Source of the DNA: Gammaproteobacteria bacterium
Lineage (GTDB): Bacteria; Pseudomonadota; Gammaproteobacteria; Pseudomonadales; Azotimanducaceae
DNA: 64,000 nt
Assembly (NCBI GenBank): GCA_003247835.1
Contig: QJYB01000002.1
Span: forward strand, 1 to 64,000
Direction: 5' to 3'
Shown: positions 7,443 through 16,775 of the stretch, in pieces
How positions within the stretch are numbered: the stretch's first letter is position 1
Layout of the letters: every line of letters begins with the position of its first letter
Made by a program: the position numbers and the translations under genes
The notes under the pieces: model-generated
The model's database searches: none
Seen by the model: only the letters and a program-made list of their open reading frames with translations
What the model was told of the DNA's origin: nothing

Positions 7443-7820
7443 TCAGACCTTGCTGAAGATGTTGATCACACCCGTGAGCTCGAGGATCAGCAGCACCACG
7501 AAGACCGCACCGATCAGCGCCAGTACCGAACCGCCCGCCGGCAGGTCGTCCATCTGGCTGGCGATGCGCGCGACATCCTCGTCGGGTAGCTGGGCGACTC
7601 GGGCCAGCGCGTCTTCCGGATCCACACCCATGCGGACCAGATAGCCGCGCACATCCTCCCGCTGCAGGGCAGCGGTCACGGTCTCCATGTGCGCCTGACG
7701 GGCGCCGGCTGCCAGGTAATCGCCGGTGCTGAGTACCGCGGCATTGGCCGGCAGGGTGAAGCTCGTGCAGAGGAACGACAGCATCGTGACTTGTACGAGA
7801 AGGGCTTTGAATCTGCTCAT
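7443..7820 (-). CDS. PA2779-family membrane protein
   Basis: A 125-residue protein with a signal peptide (residues 1-27, ending PANA), a central helical domain (ALQREDVRGYLVRMGVDPED) and a C-terminal transmembrane helix (GSVLALIGAVFVVLLILELTG). It matches the PA2779 family, which is regularly encoded just before a PA2778-type cysteine peptidase, as here. The joint function is unknown; a peptidase-associated anchor or inhibitor is conceivable. A GGAG ribosome-binding site is 6 nt upstream. Confidence 0.8.
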   Translation of the reverse strand: MSRFKALLVQVTMLSFLCTSFTLPANAAVLSTGDYLAAGARQAHMETVTAALQREDVRGYLVRMGVDPEDALARVAQLPDEDVARIASQMDDLPAGGSVLALIGAVFVVLLILELTGVINIFSKV

Positions 7821-7847
7821 AGGGGGCTCCGCGTAAAAAGCCCGGGC

Positions 7848-7853
7848 AGTATA
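7848..7853 (-). promoter_or_regulatory. Possible -10 element for the PA2779/PA2778 pair
   Basis: TATACT on the minus strand in the 43-nt gap after the TetR gene; the predicted start lies about 20 nt before the PA2779 ATG. No good -35 is visible. Confidence 0.3.
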
Positions 7854-7863
7854 ACAGCAGCTT

Positions 7864-8520
7864 TCAGTCGTTCTGCAGTAGTCGGGAGAGCCGCCGGCCG
7901 GACGTTTTCACCGTGCGGTCCACGAAGGCATCCATGCCTTCTGCTTCGGCAAACCCGTCGAACTGGCCTTCGAGCAGCAGCTGCACGTAACCGTGGATCT
8001 GGCTCCAGGCGAACACCACGTCGTCGTTGAGCCGCGGATCCCTGATCCGCTGCTGCAGCGTCTCGGCGGTCACCTCCGCATCCCCGCGCTGCGCGGTGAG
8101 GCTGCTGGTCATCTCCGCAAAGGTCTTCGCGGAAGCCTGCTGCAGGACCACGTTGTCCGGCGCCATGTGGTCCCAGCGGAACATCAGCCGGAAATGATCG
8201 GGGTAACGCCGCGCGAAGCTCACGTAGGCACGGAACACCGCGATGATGCGCGCTTCCGGATCCTGAGCCGACTCCGCCCGGCTCGCTTCCAGAGCGGCGG
8301 TCAGACGATCGAAACTGCGCGCCGCAACCTCGGAGAGCAGCTCCGAGACGTCCGCGAAGTGATGCTTGGGCGCGGCGTGAGACACGCCCGCCCGGCGGGC
8401 ACAGGCTCTGAGCGTGAGACCCGCCATGCCCTCCTCGGCGAGCAGCGCCTCCGCCGCGGCGAGCAGCGCCTCTTTCAGGTCGCCGTGGTGATAGCCCGAT
8501 TTCCGTCCGATGGTGGTCAT
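7864..8520 (-). CDS. TetR/AcrR-family transcriptional regulator
   Basis: A 218-residue protein. Residues 12-60 form the TetR HTH (DLKEALLAAAEALLAEEGMAG then LRACARRAGVSHAAPKHHF); the C-terminal ligand domain resembles the WHG/TetR_C_33 type. It begins 9 nt after the ileS stop on the same strand and is probably co-transcribed with ileS. Its ligand and targets are not visible; no obvious operator was found in the short gaps around it. Confidence 0.85.
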   Translation of the reverse strand: MTTIGRKSGYHHGDLKEALLAAAEALLAEEGMAGLTLRACARRAGVSHAAPKHHFADVSELLSEVAARSFDRLTAALEASRAESAQDPEARIIAVFRAYVSFARRYPDHFRLMFRWDHMAPDNVVLQQASAKTFAEMTSSLTAQRGDAEVTAETLQQRIRDPRLNDDVVFAWSQIHGYVQLLLEGQFDGFAEAEGMDAFVDRTVKTSGRRLSRLLQND

Positions 8521-8529
8521 GGGCCCGGT

Positions 8530-11500
8530 TCAGGAGGCTTTTTTCAGGCCGAATCGGAACGGCCGGTCGTTGATCTCGGAGCGTACACCGCCATCAGCAG
8601 AACCTGCCTCAAAAGCCACCGCCAGCGTCGCTTCCATGATGTAAGCGCGGTGCTCTGCCGCTGCCTGAAGCAGCTCCGGATCGCCTTCGTAGACCACCTC
8701 GATCCGGTCGGCCACGTTGAAACCCTTTTCCTTGCGCCGCTGCTGGATGCGATTGACGATCTCCCGGGCGTAGCCGCCCCGGATCAGCGCTTCGTCGAGC
8801 TCGCAGTCGAGATCCACGGAAATGAACCGGTTCGACACCGTGTGGGTACCCGGACGCGGCTGCTGCAGCACCTGGATCTCTTCGGAACTGAACGTCTCAC
8901 CGGCGACCTCGACGGACCCGGTTTCCTGGAGCGCGGTGATCTCCTCCACACCGAGGGCACCGATGGCCGACTGGAATTCCTTCATCCGTTTGCCGAGGCG
9001 CTTGCCGAGCACCGGAAAATTCGGTTTCGCCACCAGGCTGATGTAGGCGTTCTCGTCGGACTCGTAACGCACGGCAAGCACGTTGAGCTCGCTCTTAACG
9101 TAATCCTCGAGACGTCTGAGACCGTCGAGGATCTCCGTATCCCGATGGATGATGGTCAGGCAGCGGAGCGGGGTCCGCAGTCCCACCCGCACCTCTTCGC
9201 GCCTTTGCCGCCCCAGCAGAACGACCTGCTGCATCCGGTCCACGGCCACTTCGAGGTCCTGCCGTACGCGAGCGGATTCCGCTTCCGGGTAGTCGCAAAG
9301 GTGTACGGACAGCGGACCCGGTGTGCGCCCGCCCAGGGAGCTGAGCGCGAGATAGAGATGCTCGGACAGGAACGGCGCAAACGGCGCCATGACCTGAGAC
9401 AACTCGTTCAGCGTGGTGTACAGGGTGGAGTACGCCGCGATCTTGTCTGCGGTGATGGACTCGCCCCAGAAACGGGACCGGTTCAGGCGGATGTACCAGT
9501 TGGTCAGATCCTCGATGAACGTGAACAGCTCCGGCACCACGTTGTAGAGGCGGTAAGCCTCCATCTGCTCCGCCACGTTGGCCTTGAGCGTCTGCAGCCG
9601 GGAGAGAATCCACTGATCCAGTACGTTCTCGCCGTAGTGCAGACCCTTGTCCGGCGACCACTGATCGATGTCAGCGTAGGTCTTCAGAAACGAGTAGGCG
9701 TTGTACCAGGGCAGCAGTGCCCGGCGCGTCATGTCCCGCACACCGGAATCCGCGAAGCGCTGCTCCTCGCCCCGAACGAGGCCGGAGTTGATGAGATAGA
9801 GCCTCAGCGCATCCGCGCCGAAGGTTTCCATGAGCTCATCCGGCGGCGTGTAGTTCCGAAGGCGCTTCGACATCTTCTTGCCGTCTTCCGCCATGACCAT
9901 GCCGTTGACGATCACGTTGCGGAACGCCGGCTTGTCGTAGAGCGCCGCGGCCAGCACCGTCAACGTGTAGAACCAGCCCCGGGTCTGGTCGAGACCCTCG
10001 GCGATGAACTCCGCCGGAAAACCCGACTCGAACACCTTCTCGTTCTCGAACGGATAGTGCAGCTGGGCGTAAGGCATGGAACCCGACTCGAACCAGCAGT
10101 CGAGCACTTCCTCGACCCGCCGGTAGGTGCCCTCCTCGCCGGGAAGGGTGAAGGTCAGCGGATCCACGTGCTCGCGGTGCAGGTCGTCTACCCGCACACC
10201 CGTATAGTGTTCGAGCTCATCGAATGAGCCGATGCAGAGCTCGGCTCCCGTGACGTCGTTGATCCAGATCGGGATCGGCGTGCCCCAGACCCGGTTCCGG
10301 GAGATCGACCAGTCGATGGCACCTTCCAGCCAGTTGCCGAACCGGCCGTCCTTGATGTGCTCGGGCACCCAGCGGATCTGCTGGTTAGCGTTGAGCATCT
10401 TGTCACGGATTTCCGTGACCCTGACGTACCAGGACGGGATCGCCAGATAGATCAGCGGCGTGTCCGACCGGTAGCAGAACGGATAGCTGTGCTGGATGGT
10501 GTCCTGCTTGTAGAGCGCGCCGGACTCCTTCAGGTAACGGATGATGTGCCTGTCCGCATCCTTGACGTGCTGGCCGGCGAAATCCGCGACCTCGTCCGTG
10601 AAGGTGCCGTTGATCGTAACCGGCACCACGAAGGCCTCGATACCTGCCGACTTGAGTATCCGGAAGTCATCCTCGCCGAAGGCCGGCGCCTGGTGGACCA
10701 TGCCGGTACCGGCGTCCGTGGTCACGTAGTCGTCCGCCACCACCACGAACGCACCGCGCTCGCGCTCGTCAGCGAAGTAGGGAAAGATCGGCTCGTAACT
10801 TCTGCCGACGAGGGAGGCGCCTTTCACTCGCTCGAGCACCTCGAGCTCGCCGTAACGGCCGACACAGGCCTCGGCAATGTAGAAATCACGTCCTGCCTCG
10901 GGGTCGCGCACCTTCACGTAATCGATGTCGGCACCCACGCAGATGCCGAGGTTGGACGGCAGCGTCCAGGGCGTGGTGGTCCACGCGGAGAGATAGGCGT
11001 CCTCGTCGGTGAGCTTGAACAGCACTGTGATGGCCGGATCCTGCACGTCCTGGTAATTGAGGTTCGCCTCGAAGTTGGACAGCGGCGTGGCGAGCTCCGT
11101 GGAAACGGGCATGACGCGGAAGCTCTGGTACACGAGACCCTGATCCCACAGCTGCTTGAGCACCCACCAGACGCTCTCCATGTACCAGGGATCCATGGTC
11201 TTGTAGTCGTTGTCGAAATCGACCCAGCGGCCGAGCCGCGTGATGGTCTGACGCCACTCGCTGGTGTAGCGCTGGACGATGGCGCGGCACTGGGCGTTGT
11301 AGCCCGCCACCCCCATCTCTGACACCGCCTGCTGGGCCGACATATTGAGCTTCTTGTCGATCTCGTGCTCGATGGGCAGCCCGTGGCAGTCCCAGCCGAA
11401 ACGGCGCATGACGTAGCGCCCCTTCATGGTCCAGTAGCGGGGCACGATGTCCTTGATGGTGCTGGCGACGATATGACCGTGGTGCGGCAGACCCGTCGCG

Positions 11501-11652
11501 AAAGGCGGGCCATCGTAGAAGATGTAGGGCTTCTTTCCCCGCGTGTTGTCGAGCGTCCGCTGAAAGACGTCCTGGTCGTCCCAGTAGCGGAGAATCTCGT
11601 GCTCCATGTCCACGAAGGAGAACGTGCTGCCCGTGGTGCTTGGTTCTGCCAT
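8530..11652 (-). CDS. ileS: Isoleucyl-tRNA synthetase, long type-2-like form
   Basis: A 1040-residue class I synthetase that charges tRNA-Ile. The HIGH motif appears as HHGH (in GLPHHGHIVAS) and the KMSKS loop as KKMSKR. GWDCHGLPIEHEIDKKL is characteristic of the eukaryote-like IleRS2 branch, which differs from the usual bacterial IleRS1 and is often less sensitive to mupirocin. An editing domain lies between (WTTTPWTLPSNLGIC region), and the C-terminal half carries the anticodon-binding and C-terminal domains. It is followed by a TetR gene in the same operon. Whether the genome has another ileS cannot be seen. Confidence 0.92.
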   Translation of the reverse strand: MAEPSTTGSTFSFVDMEHEILRYWDDQDVFQRTLDNTRGKKPYIFYDGPPFATGLPHHGHIVASTIKDIVPRYWTMKGRYVMRRFGWDCHGLPIEHEIDKKLNMSAQQAVSEMGVAGYNAQCRAIVQRYTSEWRQTITRLGRWVDFDNDYKTMDPWYMESVWWVLKQLWDQGLVYQSFRVMPVSTELATPLSNFEANLNYQDVQDPAITVLFKLTDEDAYLSAWTTTPWTLPSNLGICVGADIDYVKVRDPEAGRDFYIAEACVGRYGELEVLERVKGASLVGRSYEPIFPYFADERERGAFVVVADDYVTTDAGTGMVHQAPAFGEDDFRILKSAGIEAFVVPVTINGTFTDEVADFAGQHVKDADRHIIRYLKESGALYKQDTIQHSYPFCYRSDTPLIYLAIPSWYVRVTEIRDKMLNANQQIRWVPEHIKDGRFGNWLEGAIDWSISRNRVWGTPIPIWINDVTGAELCIGSFDELEHYTGVRVDDLHREHVDPLTFTLPGEEGTYRRVEEVLDCWFESGSMPYAQLHYPFENEKVFESGFPAEFIAEGLDQTRGWFYTLTVLAAALYDKPAFRNVIVNGMVMAEDGKKMSKRLRNYTPPDELMETFGADALRLYLINSGLVRGEEQRFADSGVRDMTRRALLPWYNAYSFLKTYADIDQWSPDKGLHYGENVLDQWILSRLQTLKANVAEQMEAYRLYNVVPELFTFIEDLTNWYIRLNRSRFWGESITADKIAAYSTLYTTLNELSQVMAPFAPFLSEHLYLALSSLGGRTPGPLSVHLCDYPEAESARVRQDLEVAVDRMQQVVLLGRQRREEVRVGLRTPLRCLTIIHRDTEILDGLRRLEDYVKSELNVLAVRYESDENAYISLVAKPNFPVLGKRLGKRMKEFQSAIGALGVEEITALQETGSVEVAGETFSSEEIQVLQQPRPGTHTVSNRFISVDLDCELDEALIRGGYAREIVNRIQQRRKEKGFNVADRIEVVYEGDPELLQAAAEHRAYIMEATLAVAFEAGSADGGVRSEINDRPFRFGLKKAS

Positions 11653-11682
11653 GTCTCGAGTGCGTGCCCGAAAAAGCGGGGC

Positions 11683-11688
11683 ATTGTA
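11683..11688 (-). promoter_or_regulatory. Possible -10 element of ileS
   Basis: TACAAT on the minus strand, placing the transcript start about 24 nt before the ileS ATG. The -35 region is weak. A short dyad TAGGGT-CCT-ACCCTA lies upstream at 11710-11724. Confidence 0.35.
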
Positions 11689-11771
11689 CCGTCATTGCAG
11701 CCCGTTCCGTAGGGTCCTACCCTAGGCCGCTTGCCGCGTCAGAACGCCCGGCGACAGAGGGGAGAGAGACC

Positions 11772-12647
11772 ATGACCACACAGAACCTGACCTTCGGGGC
11801 GGTATTTCCGCACAACGAGATCGGCACGGATCCCGGCGCGATCCGCGCCTACGCCCAGGGCGTGGAGGCACTGGGTGCGACACATCTGCTGATCTACGAC
11901 CACGTGCTAGGCGCCGATCCCGACCGGCCAGGCGGTTTTCAGGGCCCCTACGACAAGGACGTGGCCTTCCACGAGCCGTTCACGACGTTCGCCTTCATTG
12001 CCGCCTGCACCGAGCGGCTGGACATGATCACCACCGTGCTCATCCTGCCGCAGCGGCAGACCGTGCTGGTGGCCAAGCAGGCCGCGGAGCTGGCCATTCT
12101 TTCGGGCAACCGTTTCCGGCTCGGCGTGGGTACCGGCTGGAACGATGTGGAGTACGTGGGGCTCAATGAGAATTTCCGCAACCGCGGCGTGCGCCAGGCG
12201 GAGCAGGTGACCCTCATGCGCCGACTCTGGACGGAGGACAGCATCGACTACACCGGCCGTTACCATCGCATCGACCGGGCCAGCATCAAGCCGCGACCGG
12301 AGCGGCCTGTCCCGGTCTGGTTCGGCGGCAGCGCCCCGGCACTGCTGAAACGGTGCGGCGAGCTCGGCGATGGCTGGATTCCACTCGGCAGCCCGAACGA
12401 CAAGTCCGCCGACATGCTCGCGACCATCCGCAGGCACCGCGAAGCCGCCGGTCTGTCCTGGGACGGTTTCGGCATTCAGGCCCAGGCGCAGTTCGCCGGC
12501 GGCACACCGGAACGCTGGGCGTCACATGCGGAGAAGTGGCGCAACCTCGGGGCGACCCATCTGGCCATTGCCACGCACAACGCCGGGGAGACCGACGTGG
12601 ATGGGCACCTGGCCCGTATCGAGGCCTACCTGGAGGCCGTCCGCTAG
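11772..12647 (+). CDS. LLM-class (luciferase-like, F420/FMN-type) oxidoreductase
   Basis: A 291-residue TIM-barrel protein. Typical family segments are a GATHLLIYDHV strand near residue 35, LSGNRFRLGVGTGWNDVEY around 115-130, and RPVPVWFGGSAPALLKR near 180, as in the LLM class assigned to F420- or FMN-dependent enzymes. The ATG at 11772 follows GGGGAGAGAG; a longer open frame upstream is ignored because it has no such site. The substrate is unknown. It is divergent from ileS. Confidence 0.85.
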   Translation: MTTQNLTFGAVFPHNEIGTDPGAIRAYAQGVEALGATHLLIYDHVLGADPDRPGGFQGPYDKDVAFHEPFTTFAFIAACTERLDMITTVLILPQRQTVLVAKQAAELAILSGNRFRLGVGTGWNDVEYVGLNENFRNRGVRQAEQVTLMRRLWTEDSIDYTGRYHRIDRASIKPRPERPVPVWFGGSAPALLKRCGELGDGWIPLGSPNDKSADMLATIRRHREAAGLSWDGFGIQAQAQFAGGTPERWASHAEKWRNLGATHLAIATHNAGETDVDGHLARIEAYLEAVR

Positions 12648-12663
12648 GTTGTGGTGCGGCCGG

Positions 12664-13293
12664 TTACCGGTCCACCACACCCAGAATGTCGCCCGACCCT
12701 TCCGGCGCGGGAATCTCCTCGATCCGCTCCGGTACGTTGTCGTACTCGAGCATGAGCGCCCGGCTCATGGTGGCGTGCATCTCGTACATGCAGGTGATGT
12801 AGGTCAGCTCGAGGATCTCCTCGTCCGTGAGATGCACCTTGAGCGCGTCGAACAGCCCATCCGGCGTTCGGCCGCCATCGAGCACCAGGCAGTCGGTGTA
12901 GGCCAGCACCAGTCGCTGAACCTCGTCGAAGCAGTCGGCTGCCGGCCAGTGCGCGATGGCGCTGATCTGCTCCTCGCTGAATCCGAGATAACGCATGGAT
13001 TTGCAGTGCTGGGAGAAGACGAACTGGCTGCCGCGGGTGTATCCCGCCCGGGTCTGACCGAGCTCCCGCAGCATGGGATCGAGGGAGCGTTTGGGAGAGC
13101 GGTAGAAGCGGAAGCCGTCCACGGCGTGCTGCAGGCAGTCGGGCACCAGCGCAAACACCGTCCACCAGTTGCCGGGGGTACCGGTGTCGGTGCCCGGTTC
13201 CTCTACCGGGTCGCGGTCCCCGAACAGGTGACTGTACATGCGCTGGATGGCTTCCGGCGCGTCGTCACGATGAACCTGCCTCAGTCTGGGCAT
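12664..13293 (-). CDS. Carboxymuconolactone decarboxylase / AhpD-like family protein
   Basis: A 209-residue helical protein. GSQFVFSQHCKSMRYLGFSEEQISAI matches the core of the CMD/AhpD fold, but only one cysteine is present where AhpD has a CxxC pair, so a peroxidase-reductant role is unlikely. The start at 13293 is preferred over an upstream in-frame one because GGGGGGAGGG lies directly before it. It converges on the LLM oxidoreductase gene, with 16 nt between the stops. Function unknown. Confidence 0.75.
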   Translation of the reverse strand: MPRLRQVHRDDAPEAIQRMYSHLFGDRDPVEEPGTDTGTPGNWWTVFALVPDCLQHAVDGFRFYRSPKRSLDPMLRELGQTRAGYTRGSQFVFSQHCKSMRYLGFSEEQISAIAHWPAADCFDEVQRLVLAYTDCLVLDGGRTPDGLFDALKVHLTDEEILELTYITCMYEMHATMSRALMLEYDNVPERIEEIPAPEGSGDILGVVDR

Positions 13294-13396
13294 GCCCTCC
13301 CCCCTTGCTCGCTGGTCGAGGCTCGGATTATGCGGGGCGCGATGACGGCGGACCACCCGTGCGGGATCCGCCGGGTACCGTGACCGGCGGAGGGTC

Positions 13397-13687
13397 TCAG
13401 CGGGCGTGCAGCGGCACGCGGTTGAAGTTCGGCGTCAGCGGTCGGCCCATGGCGTAGGAATCCAGGACGAACTCGCGGATCACGGCCATGGAACCTTCGC
13501 CCTTGTCGGCCCGTTCACGCAGCAGCTCCTTGAGCATGCCAGCCTCTATCTCGGCCTCGAACTGGGAATCGTAGGGACCTACGTCCACCCCTTCCCGGGT
13601 GTGGAAGAACCACTGGCCGTCGCTCAGGAACACCCGGTCCGAGCGGAACCAGGTCCTGGGGCGTTCGTCTTTGCGTGCTGCGTTCAT
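13397..13687 (-). CDS. DUF6316-like small protein
   Basis: A 96-residue soluble protein beginning MNAARKDERPRTWFRSDRV. The segment FLSDGQWFFHTREGVDVGPY followed by an acidic helix resembles the DUF6316 family of short gammaproteobacterial proteins of unknown function. AAGGAA lies 8 nt before the chosen ATG; an upstream in-frame extension to 13822 lacks family similarity. Confidence 0.6.
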   Translation of the reverse strand: MNAARKDERPRTWFRSDRVFLSDGQWFFHTREGVDVGPYDSQFEAEIEAGMLKELLRERADKGEGSMAVIREFVLDSYAMGRPLTPNFNRVPLHAR

Positions 13688-13867
13688 GGCAGGTTCCTTC
13701 GAAACTTGCCCGGCAGTCTGCCGCCGGAAGCCCGGGTGGTCTGTGCCCGCGATGTTAACGGTTTCACACTTTTCGTGGCGGCTCTTAAGTCGGATGTGTG
13801 GTCGTAACCAGCTGATAATCAAAAGATTTTCTTAAGCCGAGGGGCCCAGTCCCACAATGCCGGTAAG

Positions 13868-15091
13868 ATGCGCCGGCAGATGAACCCGCCACAGCCACCC
13901 CGATCCGCCTTTCCCTGGTACCTGACCAGCTCGAGCCTGTGGATGGCCGGCATGACGCTGCAGGGTTTTCTGTTCACCTGGCTGCTGGTGGGCACCCTCG
14001 GCGTGCCCGCAGACCAGGCCGGATTCGCGCGTACGCTCGCCGAGTTCCCGCCGCTCCTGGTCCTGCTTGTGGGCGGCGTGCTCGGTGACCGTGTGGACGG
14101 GCGCCGGTATCTGGGCCTTATGCACGCCCTCATGGCCGTGCCGCCGCTGATCATGATCGGCGTGTTTCAGACCGGCCACCTGAGCTGGACCTCGGTCGTC
14201 GTCTACGGCGCGCTGATGGCGTCCATTCAGGCGCTGTCCGATCCGGCGCGGCAGGCGGTACTCAGCCGGGTGGCGCGACTGGAAGCCCAGCGCGCGGTGA
14301 CCGTGATGACCATCTTCACCTCGGCCGTGGGTCTGGCCGGCTTCTACCTGGGCGGTCGTCTCGACCAGCTGGGTCTCGGTCCGGTGCTGCTGCTGCAGGC
14401 CCTGGTGTTCGGCTCCGGTATCCTGGCGACCCGACGACTGCCCGACCTGTCCCTGCCGGATACGGAGCGGCCGCCCCTGGGAGCCGGTTTCCGTGCGTTG
14501 TGGACGTTGCCTCTGGTACGCAACGTCATCGGCCTCAGTTTTGCGTCGAGCCTGTTCAACGCCGGTGCTTACGTGGTGGCGATTCCCTACATCGTCACCG
14601 AGGTCTACCACGGTGACGCTGCCTTCTTCGCCAGAGTGATGATGGTCTTCACGGCGGGCAGCATCGGCTCCAACGTGCTGCTGCTGCTGTGCATGCCGCT
14701 CATCCGGCCCGGCCGGCTGTTTCTGCTCCTGCAGTTGACCCGTGCGATCATCCTGTTGGTGCTCTGGCTCGAACCCGCCGTGTGGATCTTCTACGCGACG
14801 CTCTTTGCCTGGGGTCTCAACATGGGGATCACCACGACCCTGGCCCGCACCACGGTTCAGGAGCTGGCACCGGCAGCCGTGCGGGCGCAGATCCTCTCGG
14901 TGCTGCTGCTGTCGTTCCTGGTCTCCTCACCCATCAGCGCGGCGCTGCTCGGCATGCTCGTCGCCGGCACGTCACCACTGACGGCGCTGCTCCCGGGGGT
15001 GGCGATCTCGGTGATCCTGTTCATCATCGGATTTCGCGCCAGCGGACTCTGGCAGTACCGCTACGACGGCAGACCGCTGGTCATGCCCTAA
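13868..15091 (+). CDS. MFS transporter
   Basis: A 407-residue protein with about 12 hydrophobic helices. The loop GDRVDGRRYLGLMHAL is the conserved MFS loop 2-3 motif. It resembles the MFS_3 (EntS-like) exporter group, so export is more likely than uptake, but the substrate is unknown. An alternative ATG is four codons downstream (13880). It converges on the hydrolase gene with 8 nt between stops. Confidence 0.85.
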   Translation: MRRQMNPPQPPRSAFPWYLTSSSLWMAGMTLQGFLFTWLLVGTLGVPADQAGFARTLAEFPPLLVLLVGGVLGDRVDGRRYLGLMHALMAVPPLIMIGVFQTGHLSWTSVVVYGALMASIQALSDPARQAVLSRVARLEAQRAVTVMTIFTSAVGLAGFYLGGRLDQLGLGPVLLLQALVFGSGILATRRLPDLSLPDTERPPLGAGFRALWTLPLVRNVIGLSFASSLFNAGAYVVAIPYIVTEVYHGDAAFFARVMMVFTAGSIGSNVLLLLCMPLIRPGRLFLLLQLTRAIILLVLWLEPAVWIFYATLFAWGLNMGITTTLARTTVQELAPAAVRAQILSVLLLSFLVSSPISAALLGMLVAGTSPLTALLPGVAISVILFIIGFRASGLWQYRYDGRPLVMP

Positions 15092-15099
15092 CGGGCGCG

Positions 15100-15978
15100 C
15101 TAGTCCGCGCGCCCCTGGATGTAGCGGGCGACCAGCTCCGGGTCCTGCATGGGGATGAAGTGCGTGCAGTCCGGCAGCAACACGTCCCGCCCGTGTGCGA
15201 ACTGCTCCGCCACCTTCGGCCACGTGGGCGATTTCGAGAAGTCCATCTTGTCGTGGTCGCTCGGGTCCCGTCCCGGCGCCCGCAGCACCAGCACGGGGAT
15301 CTTCACGTCGGGGATCACGTCGTAGACGTCGGTGCTGGTATTGCCGAGATAGACCGATGCTTCCACCAGCGGCGGGCAGGCCAGCTCGAAGCCTCCACCC
15401 GGCTTCGGCAGCACGCCGTATCGGCAGTAATCCCGCAGCACGGCGTCGTTCCAGACGGCGAAGGAGCCGCGGTCCTTGAAGCGCTCGTACATCTCCTGCC
15501 AGTCCACCCAGTCGTTCTTGCGCTTGGCGACCGGGTGATCTTCCGGACCGGCGAAGCCGCGGTAACGATCGTGTTCGTAGGCGTCCGGCTCGAAGATCAC
15601 CGGATCCACCAGTACCAGACGGCTGAATGCAGCGGGATGACTTGCGGCCACCTGCACCAGACAGTGACCGCCCATGGAGTGACCGACGCCGATCGCATTC
15701 TCGAGCGCCAGGTGCTCGACCAGCTCGCTCACGTCCCGGGCAAAGGTGTCCCAGACGTAGGGCGGCATCCGCTCGCTGCGGCCGTGACCTCGCATGTCGA
15801 CGGCATAGACGTGATAACCGGGGCCCAGGGCCCGCACCACCTGGTCCCAGCAACGGGCATGAAAACCGGTCGCGTGAATGAGCAGCACCGGCTGCTCACC
15901 GGCCGCGCCCCACTCGAAATAAACCAGCCGCGGTCCACTCGTCTGGAACTCGTGCTGCGTGGGTTCGGCGGGTGACAT
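15100..15978 (-). CDS. Alpha/beta hydrolase
   Basis: A 292-residue protein with the full catalytic set: oxyanion motif LIHATGFHARCWDQV, nucleophile elbow GHSMGGH, and a C-terminal histidine in DCTHFIPMQDPE. The start at 15978 has AGGGAG 6 nt upstream; the longer frame upstream overlaps the idi promoter region. Substrate unknown; divergent from idi. Confidence 0.85.
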   Translation of the reverse strand: MSPAEPTQHEFQTSGPRLVYFEWGAAGEQPVLLIHATGFHARCWDQVVRALGPGYHVYAVDMRGHGRSERMPPYVWDTFARDVSELVEHLALENAIGVGHSMGGHCLVQVAASHPAAFSRLVLVDPVIFEPDAYEHDRYRGFAGPEDHPVAKRKNDWVDWQEMYERFKDRGSFAVWNDAVLRDYCRYGVLPKPGGGFELACPPLVEASVYLGNTSTDVYDVIPDVKIPVLVLRAPGRDPSDHDKMDFSKSPTWPKVAEQFAHGRDVLLPDCTHFIPMQDPELVARYIQGRAD

Positions 15979-16073
15979 GAAACTCCCTGCGGGGTGCAAA
16001 GCCGCGCATGGTAGCCCAGATTCCGCTAAACTGCCCCGCTCCCTGCAGCCGCGCACGGACGCCCTCGAGCCCC

Positions 16074-16670
16074 ATGAGTCATACCAGCGAAACGAGCCGG
16101 ACGAGCACCACCAAGGCGGACATCGTCTCCTCGGAGTCCGAGGCCCTGATCCTGGTGGATTCGTCCGACCGGGTACTGGGCTGTCTGGACAAATCCGCCG
16201 CCCACGACGGCGACGGTGTTCTGCACCGTGCCTTCTCGTTGTTCATATTCGACCGACGCGGTCGTCTGCTCCTTCAGCAACGTGCACAGGGCAAGCGGCT
16301 CTGGCCCGAGTACTGGTCCAACAGCTGCTGCTCGCACCCGCGTCACGGCGAGACCATGGAAGAAGCCGTGCACCGGCGCCTCGAGCAGGAACTCGGCATG
16401 ACGGCCGAGCTCGCCTTCACCTACAAGTTCGAGTACCACGCCACTTTCGAAAACCTGGGCAGCGAGCACGAGCTCTGCTGGGTTTACGTCGGCACCACCA
16501 GCGATGAGCCGGTGATCAACACGACGGAGATCATGGACTGGCGCTGGATCGAACCATCGGCGCTCAGCCGTGCCATCGAGGCCGAGCCGCACCGCTATAC
16601 CCCCTGGTTGAAGATGGAGTGGGAACGCCTGACCTCCGAGTTCGCATCCCGCCTGCCCGCCGTCGGCTGA
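16074..16670 (+). CDS. idi: Isopentenyl-diphosphate delta-isomerase, type I
   Basis: A 198-residue Nudix-fold enzyme interconverting IPP and DMAPP for isoprenoid synthesis. The catalytic cysteine is in YWSNSCCSHPRHGET, the Nudix-like helix is EEAVHRRLEQELGM, and the catalytic glutamate region is GSEHELCWVY. The start at MSHTSETS is chosen because the sequence upstream is not conserved-looking. Type I enzymes need divalent metal and no flavin. Confidence 0.9.
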   Translation: MSHTSETSRTSTTKADIVSSESEALILVDSSDRVLGCLDKSAAHDGDGVLHRAFSLFIFDRRGRLLLQQRAQGKRLWPEYWSNSCCSHPRHGETMEEAVHRRLEQELGMTAELAFTYKFEYHATFENLGSEHELCWVYVGTTSDEPVINTTEIMDWRWIEPSALSRAIEAEPHRYTPWLKMEWERLTSEFASRLPAVG

Positions 16671-16775
16671 CCTCTGCCCCTGATCCGGCGAAAAAAATCT
16701 AACCCCTTTTCCTGTTCAGACGCGTTAACCCTCCTGAACGTCCCTTGCGGACGGACAATCGAGGAAACAAACGTC

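Noticed and set aside
7993..10227. 744-codon open frame on the plus strand
   Set aside because: It is antisense to ileS, which has strong family motifs; long mirror frames are normal in GC-rich DNA.
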